A stretch of DNA of 5,995 bases from Burkholderiales bacterium (GCA_014379045.1 JACMMK010000330.1:1-5995), one strand, 5' to 3'; shown: positions 1 to 5,621, counted from the first letter of the stretch. Program-made: numbers and translations. The notes: generated from the sequence alone by a model not told the origin.

Positions 1-786
1 AAGCGTCTGGTCGTCGGCGGCTTCGAGCGAGTGTTCGAGATCAATCGCAACTTCCGCAACGAAGGCATCTCGACCCGGCACAACCCGGAGTTCACGATGC
101 TCGAGTTCTACTCGGCCTACACCGACTATCGCGCGCTGATGAGCCTGACCGAGCAGATGTTCGCCGAGGTCGCACGCGCGGTGACCGGCAGCGAGAAGAT
201 CGTCTATCAGGGACGCGAGATCGATTTCGGCAGGCCGTTCGCGCGCCTGACGATCGTCGAGGCACTCGCGCGGCACGCGACGCTCTACACCCCGGCGCAA
301 CTCGGCGACCGTGCCTGGCTCGCCGCCGAGCTGACCCGGCTCGGCGAACCGGTGCACGACAGCGACGGGCTTGGCGGGCTGCAGCTGTCGCTGTTCGATG
401 CGACTGTCGAGAGCCAACTGTTCGAGCCGACGTTCATCGTCGACTATCCCGCCGAGGTGTCACCGCTCGCACGCCGCCACGACCGCGACCCGTCGCTCAC
501 CGAGCGCTTCGAGCTGTTCATCGCCGGCCGCGAGATCGCCAACGGCTTCTCCGAATTGAACGACCCGGACGAGCAGGCGGCGGTGTTCCGCGAACAGGCG
601 AGCCGCAAGGAGTCGGGCGACGCCGAGGCGATGCACTACGACGCTGACTATGTCCGTGCGCTCGAGTACGGGCTGCCGCCGTGCGGCGGCGAAGGCATCG
701 GCATCGATCGGCTGGTGATGCTGCTGACCGATCGCAACACCATCCGCGACGTGATCCTGTTTCCGCAGATGCGGCGCGAAGAGTAG
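1..786 (+). CDS. lysS: Lysine--tRNA ligase, class II, C-terminal part (5' end outside window)
   Basis: Cytoplasmic enzyme that charges tRNA-Lys with lysine using ATP. The frame is open from base 1, so the gene is cut by the window edge. The 261 residues present are about half of the usual length of roughly 500, covering most of the class II catalytic core. Visible in order: the motif 2 region with FRNEGISTRHNPEFTMLE (about residues 18-35), which binds ATP and the acceptor end; the EIANGFSELNDP stretch (about 178-189), which in this family helps form the lysine pocket; and motif 3 with GEGIGIDRLVMLL (about 230-242), followed by the typical ending ILFPQMR. The N-terminal OB-fold anticodon-binding domain must lie upstream. 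The gene ends in TAG and converges with a minus-strand gene 12 bases away. No frameshift or missing key residue was seen in the part present. Confidence 0.96.
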   Translation, partial: KRLVVGGFERVFEINRNFRNEGISTRHNPEFTMLEFYSAYTDYRALMSLTEQMFAEVARAVTGSEKIVYQGREIDFGRPFARLTIVEALARHATLYTPAQLGDRAWLAAELTRLGEPVHDSDGLGGLQLSLFDATVESQLFEPTFIVDYPAEVSPLARRHDRDPSLTERFELFIAGREIANGFSELNDPDEQAAVFREQASRKESGDAEAMHYDADYVRALEYGLPPCGGEGIGIDRLVMLLTDRNTIRDVILFPQMRREE

Positions 787-795
787 ACCGCGCCG
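772..795. terminator. Short hairpin at the lysS stop in a convergent junction
   Basis: A perfect 7-bp inverted repeat (CGGCGCG at 772-778, CGCGCCG at 789-795) has a 10-base loop that contains the lysS TAG stop. It fills the 12-base gap between two convergent genes, so it could form in either transcript's 3' end. No T-run follows on either strand, so it is not a classical intrinsic terminator. In GC-rich DNA a stem of this size can also arise by chance. Confidence 0.22.
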
Positions 796-798
796 GCG

Positions 799-1323
799 CT
801 ACCCGGTCAGTGTGGTGTCGAAACTCATGTCCCATCGAAACGGACGTGGCTCGCCGCCGAGCGTCATCGTCTCGGCGCGGCGCAGGCGCCCGAGCAGCTT
901 TCCGCCCGTTCTTGCCTCACCGGCCAGTTCGATGCCGCCGTCCTTGACCCAATCGTGGTGCTGCCGGTTGAAGGTCATCGGCGTGTCGCCCATGTTGGCG
1001 AACACCACGGCATAGCGCTCGAGATTCGCGAACTCGGCTCTGCCGTCCGCGCGAAAGTGCAGGTCGAGGACGACGAAAGGTTCACGCAGCCCGGTCATCG
1101 CGAGGAACACCGACTGACGCGCCTTCATCTCGTCGACCAGGCTGTCGTCAGGACGTTTCTGGAAGAACCCCAGCGTTGCCCGATGCGCTGCCGCGACATA
1201 GAACGCGATACCTGTGGCGAACGCGAAGTCGCGCTCCTGCCATTGCGCGGTGGCTTCCAGGCGCCCGCCGGCATTGCATCCGGCCAGCCCGATCAACGGC
1301 ATCATCGGTACGATCCTCGTCAT
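799..1323 (-). CDS. Small putative lipoprotein, function unknown
   Basis: A 174-residue protein that I cannot assign to a family. With the ATG at 1321-1323 it opens with a short basic start (MTR), a hydrophobic run (IVPMMPLIGL) and a lipobox LAGC with Cys16, followed by small residues (NAGG). That is a good lipoprotein signal, predicting lipid attachment at Cys16 and location in a membrane facing the periplasm. The mature part is mixed and soluble-looking, with hydrophobic strands such as FVVLDLHF (about 83-90) and YAVVFANMG (about 104-112), and an ending that could be beta-rich. No catalytic motif was recognised. It is the last gene of the minus-strand group, 104 bases after the DUF1835 gene. 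The same frame is open further upstream, and a start at 1416 lies only 11 bases after the previous stop. That would add 31 residues and bury the signal, so 1323 is preferred, although its ribosome binding site is weak (GGGG 11 bases upstream). Confidence 0.68.
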   Translation of the reverse strand: MTRIVPMMPLIGLAGCNAGGRLEATAQWQERDFAFATGIAFYVAAAHRATLGFFQKRPDDSLVDEMKARQSVFLAMTGLREPFVVLDLHFRADGRAEFANLERYAVVFANMGDTPMTFNRQHHDWVKDGGIELAGEARTGGKLLGRLRRAETMTLGGEPRPFRWDMSFDTTLTG

Positions 1324-1427
1324 GGTGCGCAGTGCCCCGTGGATCAGCAGTGCCCTGCGCAGCGGGGCCGGAACACAGGCCGGCGCCAGCACCGCGGCTG
1401 CGGGACGCACGCGCATCGCCGTCCCAC

Positions 1428-2438
1428 TCAACGCGACGACCCCTGCTGCAGACCGTTGGCGGCTGCGTTCCAGCGCCAACCCGATGTGCCCTGCAGCCTC
1501 ACCCCGCCCAGCCAGCGTGTCGGCGCGTCGCGCATCCAGTCGGTGGCACCGGCCAAGACATCGCGACCGGCGCGGGTGATCAGCAGCGCATCCTCCCAGA
1601 ACACGCGTGTGTCGCGGTCGCTCTCGGGCATCGACACCGCCCGCTGATCGGGATGCGCGAGCAAGGGTCGCGGCCCCGCGGCGAGTCGACAGAGAATCGA
1701 CGCGAACACCGAATCGCTGGCGAAGATGGCGCTCTCGGCATGGTGGCACGCAGCCACGTACAGATCCTTCGTGCGGAAGATGCCGCGCGCGAGCGCGTCG
1801 AGCACCTGCCGCTCGGTGCGCGACAGGCCATCATCGATACGCGGGAACTCTTCACGCCAGCGCCTGATCGCGCTGGCCAGATAGGGCGAGGCGCACAGGT
1901 CTTCATCGAGGATCGCCTCGAGGCGCGCGGGATTATCGTTCGCGAACGCACGCCAAGCACGTCGCCCGAGCGCAGCAGTCGCCTCCGAAACCATCACGCG
2001 CTGCGCGTAGGCCTCGCGCAGCGCCGTAGCCTGCATCGTGCCGAGGTAATCGTCGACCTGCACTTCGGTCACCGTCGCGCGGCGCCGGAACGCACGGGCG
2101 ACCATGTCGAGGGCCTGCAGACGCTGCAACTGATCGTATAGATCGTGCTCGAACCAGAGCACCACCTCATCGGCATGCGAGAGCGCTTCGGCGAAACCGC
2201 GGTCGCGCGCCTCGAGTTGCGCGCGTGCGCGTTCGAACGGTGCCCACTTCATCGCCGCAATGAAACGTGCGCGGCACTCCAGCATGTCGGCGTCCGGAGC
2301 ATCGACGACCGGGCCTTCGTGCAGCACGTCGCGCCATACGATCTGCGGCGTCGCGATACCGGCTTCGGCGATCGCGTTCACCGCATGATCTCCGTTCACC
2401 GCATGTTCGATGCGCGCGCTTGCAACGGATCGGGGCAT
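1428..2438 (-). CDS. DUF1835 domain-containing protein (probable DUF3658-like C-terminal part)
   Basis: A 336-residue cytoplasmic protein of unknown function. The N-terminal third carries the DUF1835 signature: HAVNGD (about residues 12-17), then VWRDVLHEGPV (about 34-44), then a segment with VVLWFEHDLYDQLQRLQ (about 92-108), which is strongly family-like. The second half has LSRTERQVLDALARG (about 205-219) and LAAGPRPLL (about 252-260), then ITRAGRDVL and WLGGVRLQG (about 309-317) near the end. This layout is typical of full-length DUF1835 proteins of about 300 residues. No enzymatic activity is established for the family as far as I know. The ATG at 2438 lies 6 bases after the stop of the DUF2237 gene, so translation is probably coupled. 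No clear Shine-Dalgarno precedes it, and the gene is probably in the same operon. The extreme N-terminus contains a small 18-base tandem duplication. No transmembrane segment or signal peptide was seen. Confidence 0.88.
   Translation of the reverse strand: MPRSVASARIEHAVNGDHAVNAIAEAGIATPQIVWRDVLHEGPVVDAPDADMLECRARFIAAMKWAPFERARAQLEARDRGFAEALSHADEVVLWFEHDLYDQLQRLQALDMVARAFRRRATVTEVQVDDYLGTMQATALREAYAQRVMVSEATAALGRRAWRAFANDNPARLEAILDEDLCASPYLASAIRRWREEFPRIDDGLSRTERQVLDALARGIFRTKDLYVAACHHAESAIFASDSVFASILCRLAAGPRPLLAHPDQRAVSMPESDRDTRVFWEDALLITRAGRDVLAGATDWMRDAPTRWLGGVRLQGTSGWRWNAAANGLQQGSSR
2375..2410 (-). repeat. Two-copy 18-base direct repeat at the 5' end of the DUF1835 gene
   Basis: CGTTCACCGCATG occurs at 2375-2387 and again at 2393-2405, exactly 18 bases (six codons) apart. 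On the coding strand it gives HAVN twice, as HAVNGD followed by HAVNAI. The first copy supplies the conserved VNGD of the DUF1835 N-terminus. The second falls where family members vary. The reading frame is kept. Confidence 0.6.
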
Positions 2439-2444
2439 TGCCGG

Positions 2445-2834
2445 TCAAGCGTCGAGCGCGTGGTCGCGCAGTGCCTCGAGCGTGACCACCGCGAGCGCCG
2501 CGCGGTGCGTGGCCGCGAGCACGACCTTTGGCGCGACGCCTGCGTCGAACGCTTCCTTCCAGCGCGACACGCATACGCACCAGCGATCGCCGGGGTGCAG
2601 CCCCGCAAAGCCGTAGGCCGGCATCGGCGTGCTGAGATCGTTGCCCTGACGTTTCGAATACGCGAGAAACTCTTGGGTCACCTCGCAACATACCGTGTGA
2701 CTGCCGACATCGTCGGGCGCGGTTTCGCAACAACCGGTCCGGAAATAGCCGGTCACCGGCTGGATCGAACAGGTCGCAAGCGGTGCACCGAGAACGTTGA
2801 GCTGGGTCGAACCACCGCCGTGGGAGCCATCCAT
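2445..2834 (-). CDS. DUF2237 family protein, cysteine-rich
   Basis: A 129-residue protein that closely matches the DUF2237 family, whose members are usually about 120-130 residues. Landmarks in order: NVLGAPLATCS (about residues 13-23), VTGYFRTGCCETAP (27-40), HTVCCEVTQEFLAYS (46-60), GNDLSTP (64-70), the GL.PGDRWCVC block (78-88) and the SRWKEAFDAGVAPKVVL stretch (90-106). It has seven cysteines (22, 35, 36, 49, 50, 86, 88), several at family-conserved places, but the function of the family is not established. The ATG at 2834 is chosen because AGGA lies 8 bases upstream and the family-like sequence starts just after it. The frame stays open to 2924, but the extra residues look like untranslated DNA (arginine- and threonine-rich). 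No signal peptide is visible, so it is probably cytoplasmic. It is the first gene of the minus-strand group, and the DUF1835 gene starts 6 bases after its TGA. Confidence 0.92.
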   Translation of the reverse strand: MDGSHGGGSTQLNVLGAPLATCSIQPVTGYFRTGCCETAPDDVGSHTVCCEVTQEFLAYSKRQGNDLSTPMPAYGFAGLHPGDRWCVCVSRWKEAFDAGVAPKVVLAATHRAALAVVTLEALRDHALDA

Positions 2835-2840
2835 CGCAGA

Positions 2841-2846
2841 GTTCCT
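2841..2846 (-). promoter_or_regulatory. Ribosome binding site of the DUF2237 gene
   Basis: On the minus strand this reads AGGAAC, with AGGA 8 bases before the ATG at 2834. It is the best start signal in the leftward gene group and supports the shorter start over the upstream open frame. Confidence 0.6.
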
Positions 2847-2905
2847 GGGTTCTGTTGTCGGGGTGCCGCGCAGTGTAGCGGTACCGCGACACCGGATGGT
2901 GCGCG

Positions 2906-2941
2906 CGCGGGTGTGACAACTCAACAGTCGTCACGCGCGCG
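2906..2941. promoter_or_regulatory. Imperfect dyad in the divergent intergenic region (possible operator)
   Basis: Arms at 2906-2917 and 2930-2941 match at 10 of 12 positions around a 12-base spacer, with a perfect inner core of GTGAC/GTCAC. The dyad lies about 70 bases upstream of the DUF2237 start and about 170 bases upstream of the binding-protein start, a reasonable place for a regulator shared by divergent transcripts. No regulator gene is next to it, and the flanking alternating GC makes chance pairing easier. Confidence 0.3.
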
Positions 2942-3039
2942 GGCGATCGCAGACACGGGAACCGGGTTAGCATCGGCACCGGATTATCGCCGCAGACCCG
3001 TGCGCGCATGCATGCCGACGCCGACATCGATCGGCGCGC

Positions 3040-3069
3040 GCTCCGGGCCAGTCGTCGAGCGGCCGGAGC
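3040..3069. promoter_or_regulatory. Imperfect dyad upstream of the binding-protein gene (possible operator)
   Basis: GCTCCGGGCC at 3040-3049 pairs with GGCCGGAGC at 3061-3069 with one bulged G and an 11-base loop. It sits immediately upstream of a CATAAT -10-like hexamer (3085-3090) and covers the area where the -35 contact would be. That position suits an operator or activator site. If transcribed it would form a GC-rich hairpin without a T-tract. Confidence 0.28.
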
Positions 3070-3084
3070 CCCGCGTCTGTGACG

Positions 3085-3090
3085 CATAAT
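3085..3090 (+). promoter_or_regulatory. Weak -10-like hexamer before the binding-protein gene
   Basis: CATAAT matches the sigma-70 -10 consensus at five of six positions and lies 23 bases before the ATG at 3114, in one of the few AT-rich spots of the region. No -35-like hexamer was found at 16-18 bases spacing, so any promoter here would need an activator, or the resemblance is accidental. Confidence 0.25.
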
Positions 3091-3103
3091 CAACGCTGGA
3101 ATA

Positions 3104-3109
3104 GAGGAG
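3104..3109 (+). promoter_or_regulatory. Ribosome binding site of the TctC/Bug gene
   Basis: GAGGAG lies 4 bases before the ATG at 3114. It is a strong Shine-Dalgarno sequence that fixes the start of the binding-protein gene. Confidence 0.75.
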
Positions 3110-3113
3110 CACG

Positions 3114-4130
3114 ATGAACCCCTGCCGTCTTTCATGGCTGCGCAGCATTCCTGCACACCTGCTGCTGCCCGCGCTGATCCTTGCCTTGCCTGGCGCCGAC
3201 GCGCACGCGCAGGCGGGCAAGTCCGCCTTCAAGCCCTCGCGCCCGATCGAACTGATCGTCCATACCGGGCCTGGCGGCGGTAACGATGTGCTGGGACGCG
3301 CGATCGCGCAGATCGTCGAGAAAGAAAAGCTGCTCGGCGTGCGCATCCAGGTAGTCAACAAACCCGGTGGCAACGGTACCGTCGCGGCGGCGTATCTCGC
3401 CGAGAAGAAAGGCGACCCCCACACGCTCGGGTTGTTCACCGGCAACTGGGTCAGCAACCCGATCATCAGTGCCGAAGCCAAGGTGTCGGTGCGCGATCTG
3501 ACAGCAATCGCTCGGCTCGTGACCGAGCCCGCGTTGATCGTGGTCAAGGCCGATGCCCCGTTCAAGACGCTGCGCGAGTTCACCGATGCAGCATTGAAGG
3601 CGCCTGGAAAGCTGAGCCAGTCGGGCGGGTCGATCACCAGTCGCGACAACGTCGTGCGCCAGATCCTGATGAAGTCGTCCGGCGCACAATGGTCATTCAT
3701 TTCCTTTCCCGGCGGCGGTGAACGCATCACGGCGCTGCTCGGCGGTCATGTCAACCTGATGGTGATCGAGGCGCAGGAGGCCGGTGAGCACATCCGTGCC
3801 GGGTCGATGCGCGTGCTGGCGCAGGTGAGCGAACGCCGGCTCGCCGGGTATCCGAACGTGCCGACGTTGAAGGAAGCGGGTTTCGACGTGCCCATCGTGC
3901 CGCAGGTTCGCGGCGTCGTCGCGCCCCCCGGAATCCCGGCCGAGAACGTCGTGTTCTGGGAAGACCTCTTCACACGCCTCAACCAGACTGCGACGTGGAA
4001 GAAGTATCTGGCGGACAACACCTTCGAGGACGGCTATCTGGGCAGCGCCGCACTCGCGCGCTTCTTCGACGACTTCGCCGTGCAGATGCGCGACATCCTC
4101 AAGGACGCCGGCGTGAAGGTGGTGCGATGA
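3114..4130 (+). CDS. Tripartite tricarboxylate transporter substrate-binding protein (TctC/Bug family)
   Basis: A 338-residue periplasmic binding protein of the TctC/Bug family, which captures small organic acids or related solutes, in some cases for TctA/TctB membrane partners. It begins with a Sec signal peptide: a basic start, the hydrophobic run LLLPALILALPG (about residues 16-27) and a likely cleavage after AHA (about residue 32). The mature protein shows family marks: RPIELIVHTGPGGGNDVLGR (43-62), NKPGGNGTVA (82-91), FPGGGERITALLGGHVNLM (198-216), YPNVPTLKEAGFD (246-258) and GVVAPPGIP (267-275), then a helical C-terminus. Loops that touch the ligand differ from typical members (GGGND in place of the common GGGTD, and SITSRDN in the second loop), so the ligand cannot be predicted. 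No tctA or tctB is in view, as with most orphan Bug genes of Betaproteobacteria. The start is fixed by GAGGAG. The MmgE/PrpD gene follows after 86 bases. Confidence 0.93.
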   Translation: MNPCRLSWLRSIPAHLLLPALILALPGADAHAQAGKSAFKPSRPIELIVHTGPGGGNDVLGRAIAQIVEKEKLLGVRIQVVNKPGGNGTVAAAYLAEKKGDPHTLGLFTGNWVSNPIISAEAKVSVRDLTAIARLVTEPALIVVKADAPFKTLREFTDAALKAPGKLSQSGGSITSRDNVVRQILMKSSGAQWSFISFPGGGERITALLGGHVNLMVIEAQEAGEHIRAGSMRVLAQVSERRLAGYPNVPTLKEAGFDVPIVPQVRGVVAPPGIPAENVVFWEDLFTRLNQTATWKKYLADNTFEDGYLGSAALARFFDDFAVQMRDILKDAGVKVVR

Positions 4131-4213
4131 GGACGATGAGCGAAGCCGCCGGCCCCCCCGGCGCGTTCGGCGCGCGGCCAAGCTACCTCACCTCCACCGC
4201 CCAGCCCAGGTAG
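4127..4213 (+). other. 28-codon open frame between the binding-protein and MmgE/PrpD genes (possible coupling or leader peptide)
   Basis: An ATG at 4127 overlaps the preceding TGA in an ATGA arrangement and is preceded by AAGGTGG (4116-4122), one base from AAGGAGG, at a 4-base spacing. The frame runs 28 codons to a TAG at 4211-4213, only 3 bases before the ATG of the MmgE/PrpD gene and in the same frame. The product starts MRTMSEAAGPPG and has no recognised family. It could be a translated mini-ORF that carries ribosomes from one gene to the next, or chance. The AAGGTGG also encodes the last residues of the upstream protein, which weakens the case. A 6-bp GC hairpin (4147-4163) lies inside it. 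Confidence 0.2.
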
Positions 4214-4216
4214 ACC

Positions 4217-5602
4217 ATGTCCGATCTGCCCGCAGTGTCTGTCGCCGAACGTCTGGTCGACCTCGCCTTCGCAATCGATCCGGGCCGGCTGCCCGCCCCG
4301 GTGCGCGCCCAGGCCGAGTTGCTGCTGCTCGACGTCGCCGGTCTATGTGTAGCGGCGCGCAATACCGACTATGTGCAGGCACTCGTCGCGTCCGTCGATC
4401 GGGGCGCAAGCGCCACCGCGATCGGTCATCCCGGGCGTTTCAGTGCCGAAGACGCGGCGCTGATCAACGGCACCGCCGCGCACGGCGAGGATTTCGACGA
4501 CACCTACGAGGGCGGCCCGGTGCACAGCGCAGCGGTGATCGTGCCCGCCGTGCTCGCTGCCTGCGAACGGTTCGGCCGCGACGGAGCCGCGGCGCTCGCG
4601 GGCGTCGTCGTCGGGACCGAGGCGTTGTGCCGGATGAGCCGCGTCGTGCCCAAGGCGATTCACAAGGCCGGCTTCCATCCGACCGCGATTCTCGGCACGA
4701 TGGCCTCGACGCTGGCGGTCTCGGTCGCCCTCGGCCTCGATCGCCGTCAGGCGGTCGACGCACTCGGCGTCGCCGGCAGCCTGGCCAGCGGCATCATCGA
4801 ATACCTCGCCGAAGGTTCGTGGACCAAACGCCTGCACGTGGGCTGGGCTGCGCAGTGCGGCGTGCGCGCGGCGCGCATCGGACAGCAGGGGTTTCTCGGC
4901 CCGCGCACCGTGTTCGAAGGCACGCACGGGGTATACAACGGCTTCGCCCACAGCGCGGCGGGCGACTACGACGGGCTGCTCGACGGCTTCGGCAGCGAAT
5001 GGACACTGCTGTCGATCACCTTCAAGCCGTACGCGACCGGCACGATGAATCAACCGTACATCGATTGCGCGCTGCGACTCGCAGCGCGTGCGCAGACAGA
5101 GGACTTCCGCGCCGAGGATGTGGTCGACGTGTTGTGCGAAACCGCCGAAGGCTATGTGCACCGACTCTGGGAGCCGCTCGCGTCGAAACACCGTCCGGCC
5201 ACCGAGTACGGCGCGAAATTCAGCACACCTTTCAATATCGCCGTCGGCTTCATCACCGGCGAGGCAGGGTTGAACGCGTTCACACCGTCGACCGTCCGTG
5301 ATGAGCGGATCCTCGCGCTCGCCTCGAAGGTGCGCTACGTCGTCGATCTGCACAATCCCTACCCGCGTGCTTACACGGGCCATGTACGCATGACGCTTGC
5401 CGACGGGCGCGTGATCGAGGAACGCCAACCCTACATCCGAGGTGGCGTGCACGCGCCGCTGTCGCGCGCGGAGCTCGAAGCGAAGTTCCACGCCAACGTC
5501 GCGTACGGGCAATGGGATTCGACCCGCTCGGAGCGGCTGCTCCGAGCGTCACGCGAACTGTTCGACGGTCGGCTCGACCTGGCAGCGTTTCGCCCCGACT
5601 GA
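4217..5602 (+). CDS. MmgE/PrpD family protein (2-methylcitrate dehydratase / cis-aconitate decarboxylase-like)
   Basis: A 461-residue cytoplasmic protein, close to the usual family length. Known members dehydrate 2-methylcitrate, decarboxylate cis-aconitate or isomerise related acids. Family blocks in order: NGTAAHGEDFDDTY (about residues 84-97) with HSAAVIVPAVLA (103-114), GFHPTAILGT (152-161), the SWTKRLHVGWAAQCGVRAA block (201-219), KPYATGTMNQPYIDC (270-284), EYGAKFSTPFNIAVGF (330-345) and HANV (426-429). By position, Asp92/94/95, Thr96, His103, His154 and Lys204 correspond to active-site residues of cis-aconitate decarboxylase as I recall them, so the enzyme is probably active. The substrate is open: without prpB, prpC or acn nearby there is no support for calling it prpD. 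The start at 4217 has only CAGG 6 bases upstream. It is probably co-transcribed with the binding-protein gene and converges with the next gene, 19 bases away. Confidence 0.92.
   Translation: MSDLPAVSVAERLVDLAFAIDPGRLPAPVRAQAELLLLDVAGLCVAARNTDYVQALVASVDRGASATAIGHPGRFSAEDAALINGTAAHGEDFDDTYEGGPVHSAAVIVPAVLAACERFGRDGAAALAGVVVGTEALCRMSRVVPKAIHKAGFHPTAILGTMASTLAVSVALGLDRRQAVDALGVAGSLASGIIEYLAEGSWTKRLHVGWAAQCGVRAARIGQQGFLGPRTVFEGTHGVYNGFAHSAAGDYDGLLDGFGSEWTLLSITFKPYATGTMNQPYIDCALRLAARAQTEDFRAEDVVDVLCETAEGYVHRLWEPLASKHRPATEYGAKFSTPFNIAVGFITGEAGLNAFTPSTVRDERILALASKVRYVVDLHNPYPRAYTGHVRMTLADGRVIEERQPYIRGGVHAPLSRAELEAKFHANVAYGQWDSTRSERLLRASRELFDGRLDLAAFRPD
5525..5548. repeat. Perfect 10-bp inverted repeat with a 4-base loop inside the MmgE/PrpD 3' end
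   Basis: CGCTCGGAGC (5525-5534), loop GGCT, GCTCCGAGCG (5539-5548). It spans exactly codons 437-444 and ends 51 bases before the gene's stop. The hairpin would be very stable in RNA. It lacks a T-tract on both strands, so an intrinsic terminator is not supported. It might affect mRNA stability at the convergent junction or simply reflect codon choice. Confidence 0.5.
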
Positions 5603-5612
5603 ACCTGGGGCG
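5591..5612. terminator. Short hairpin at the MmgE/PrpD stop in a convergent junction
   Basis: CGCCCC (5591-5596) pairs perfectly with GGGGCG (5607-5612) across a 10-base loop that contains the TGA stop. It bridges the end of the MmgE/PrpD gene and the 19-base gap before the convergent gene. In the plus-strand transcript, two further G-U pairs could extend the stem. There is no T-run on the downstream side in either direction, so any role in ending transcription is tentative. Confidence 0.2.
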
Positions 5613-5621
5613 GGACGCCGC

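Noticed and set aside
1324..1749. Upstream extension of the lipoprotein frame into the DUF1835 gene
   Set aside because: The extension overlaps the DUF1835 coding region in another frame and would place about 142 residues before the signal peptide.
1937..1948. Perfect 12-bp palindrome CGTTCGCGAACG
   Set aside because: Internal to the DUF1835 coding sequence, and of a length and composition likely by chance in GC-rich DNA.
1176..2141. A 321-codon plus-strand open frame opposite the DUF1835 and lipoprotein genes
   Set aside because: Arginine-rich and compositionally odd, with no recognisable motif. The minus-strand DUF1835 gene explains this DNA.
2747..2761. 15-base palindrome AGCCGGT-C-ACCGGCT as an operator
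   Set aside because: Lies inside the DUF2237 coding sequence, where it encodes the conserved VTGYF region; no promoter is nearby.
2872..2877. TACACT (minus strand) as the -10 box of the DUF2237 group
   Set aside because: Matches only four of six consensus positions and has no -35 partner at normal spacing.
2145..3089. A 314-codon plus-strand open frame opposite the DUF2237 gene and the intergenic region
   Set aside because: No motif, and it runs across both a clear minus-strand gene and non-coding DNA.
2984..3730. A 248-codon minus-strand open frame opposite the start of the TctC/Bug gene
   Set aside because: Antisense to a signal peptide and binding domain that are clearly real; its product has no family features.
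4147..4163. GC hairpin (6-bp stem, 5-base C loop) after the binding-protein gene as a terminator
   Set aside because: The stem is short and no T-tract follows. It lies inside a probable operon, so at most it might attenuate transcription.
4343..5512. A 389-codon open frame on the minus strand opposite the MmgE/PrpD gene
   Set aside because: It has no family-like motifs and lies fully antisense to a gene with clear conserved blocks. Long antisense frames are expected in GC-rich coding DNA.
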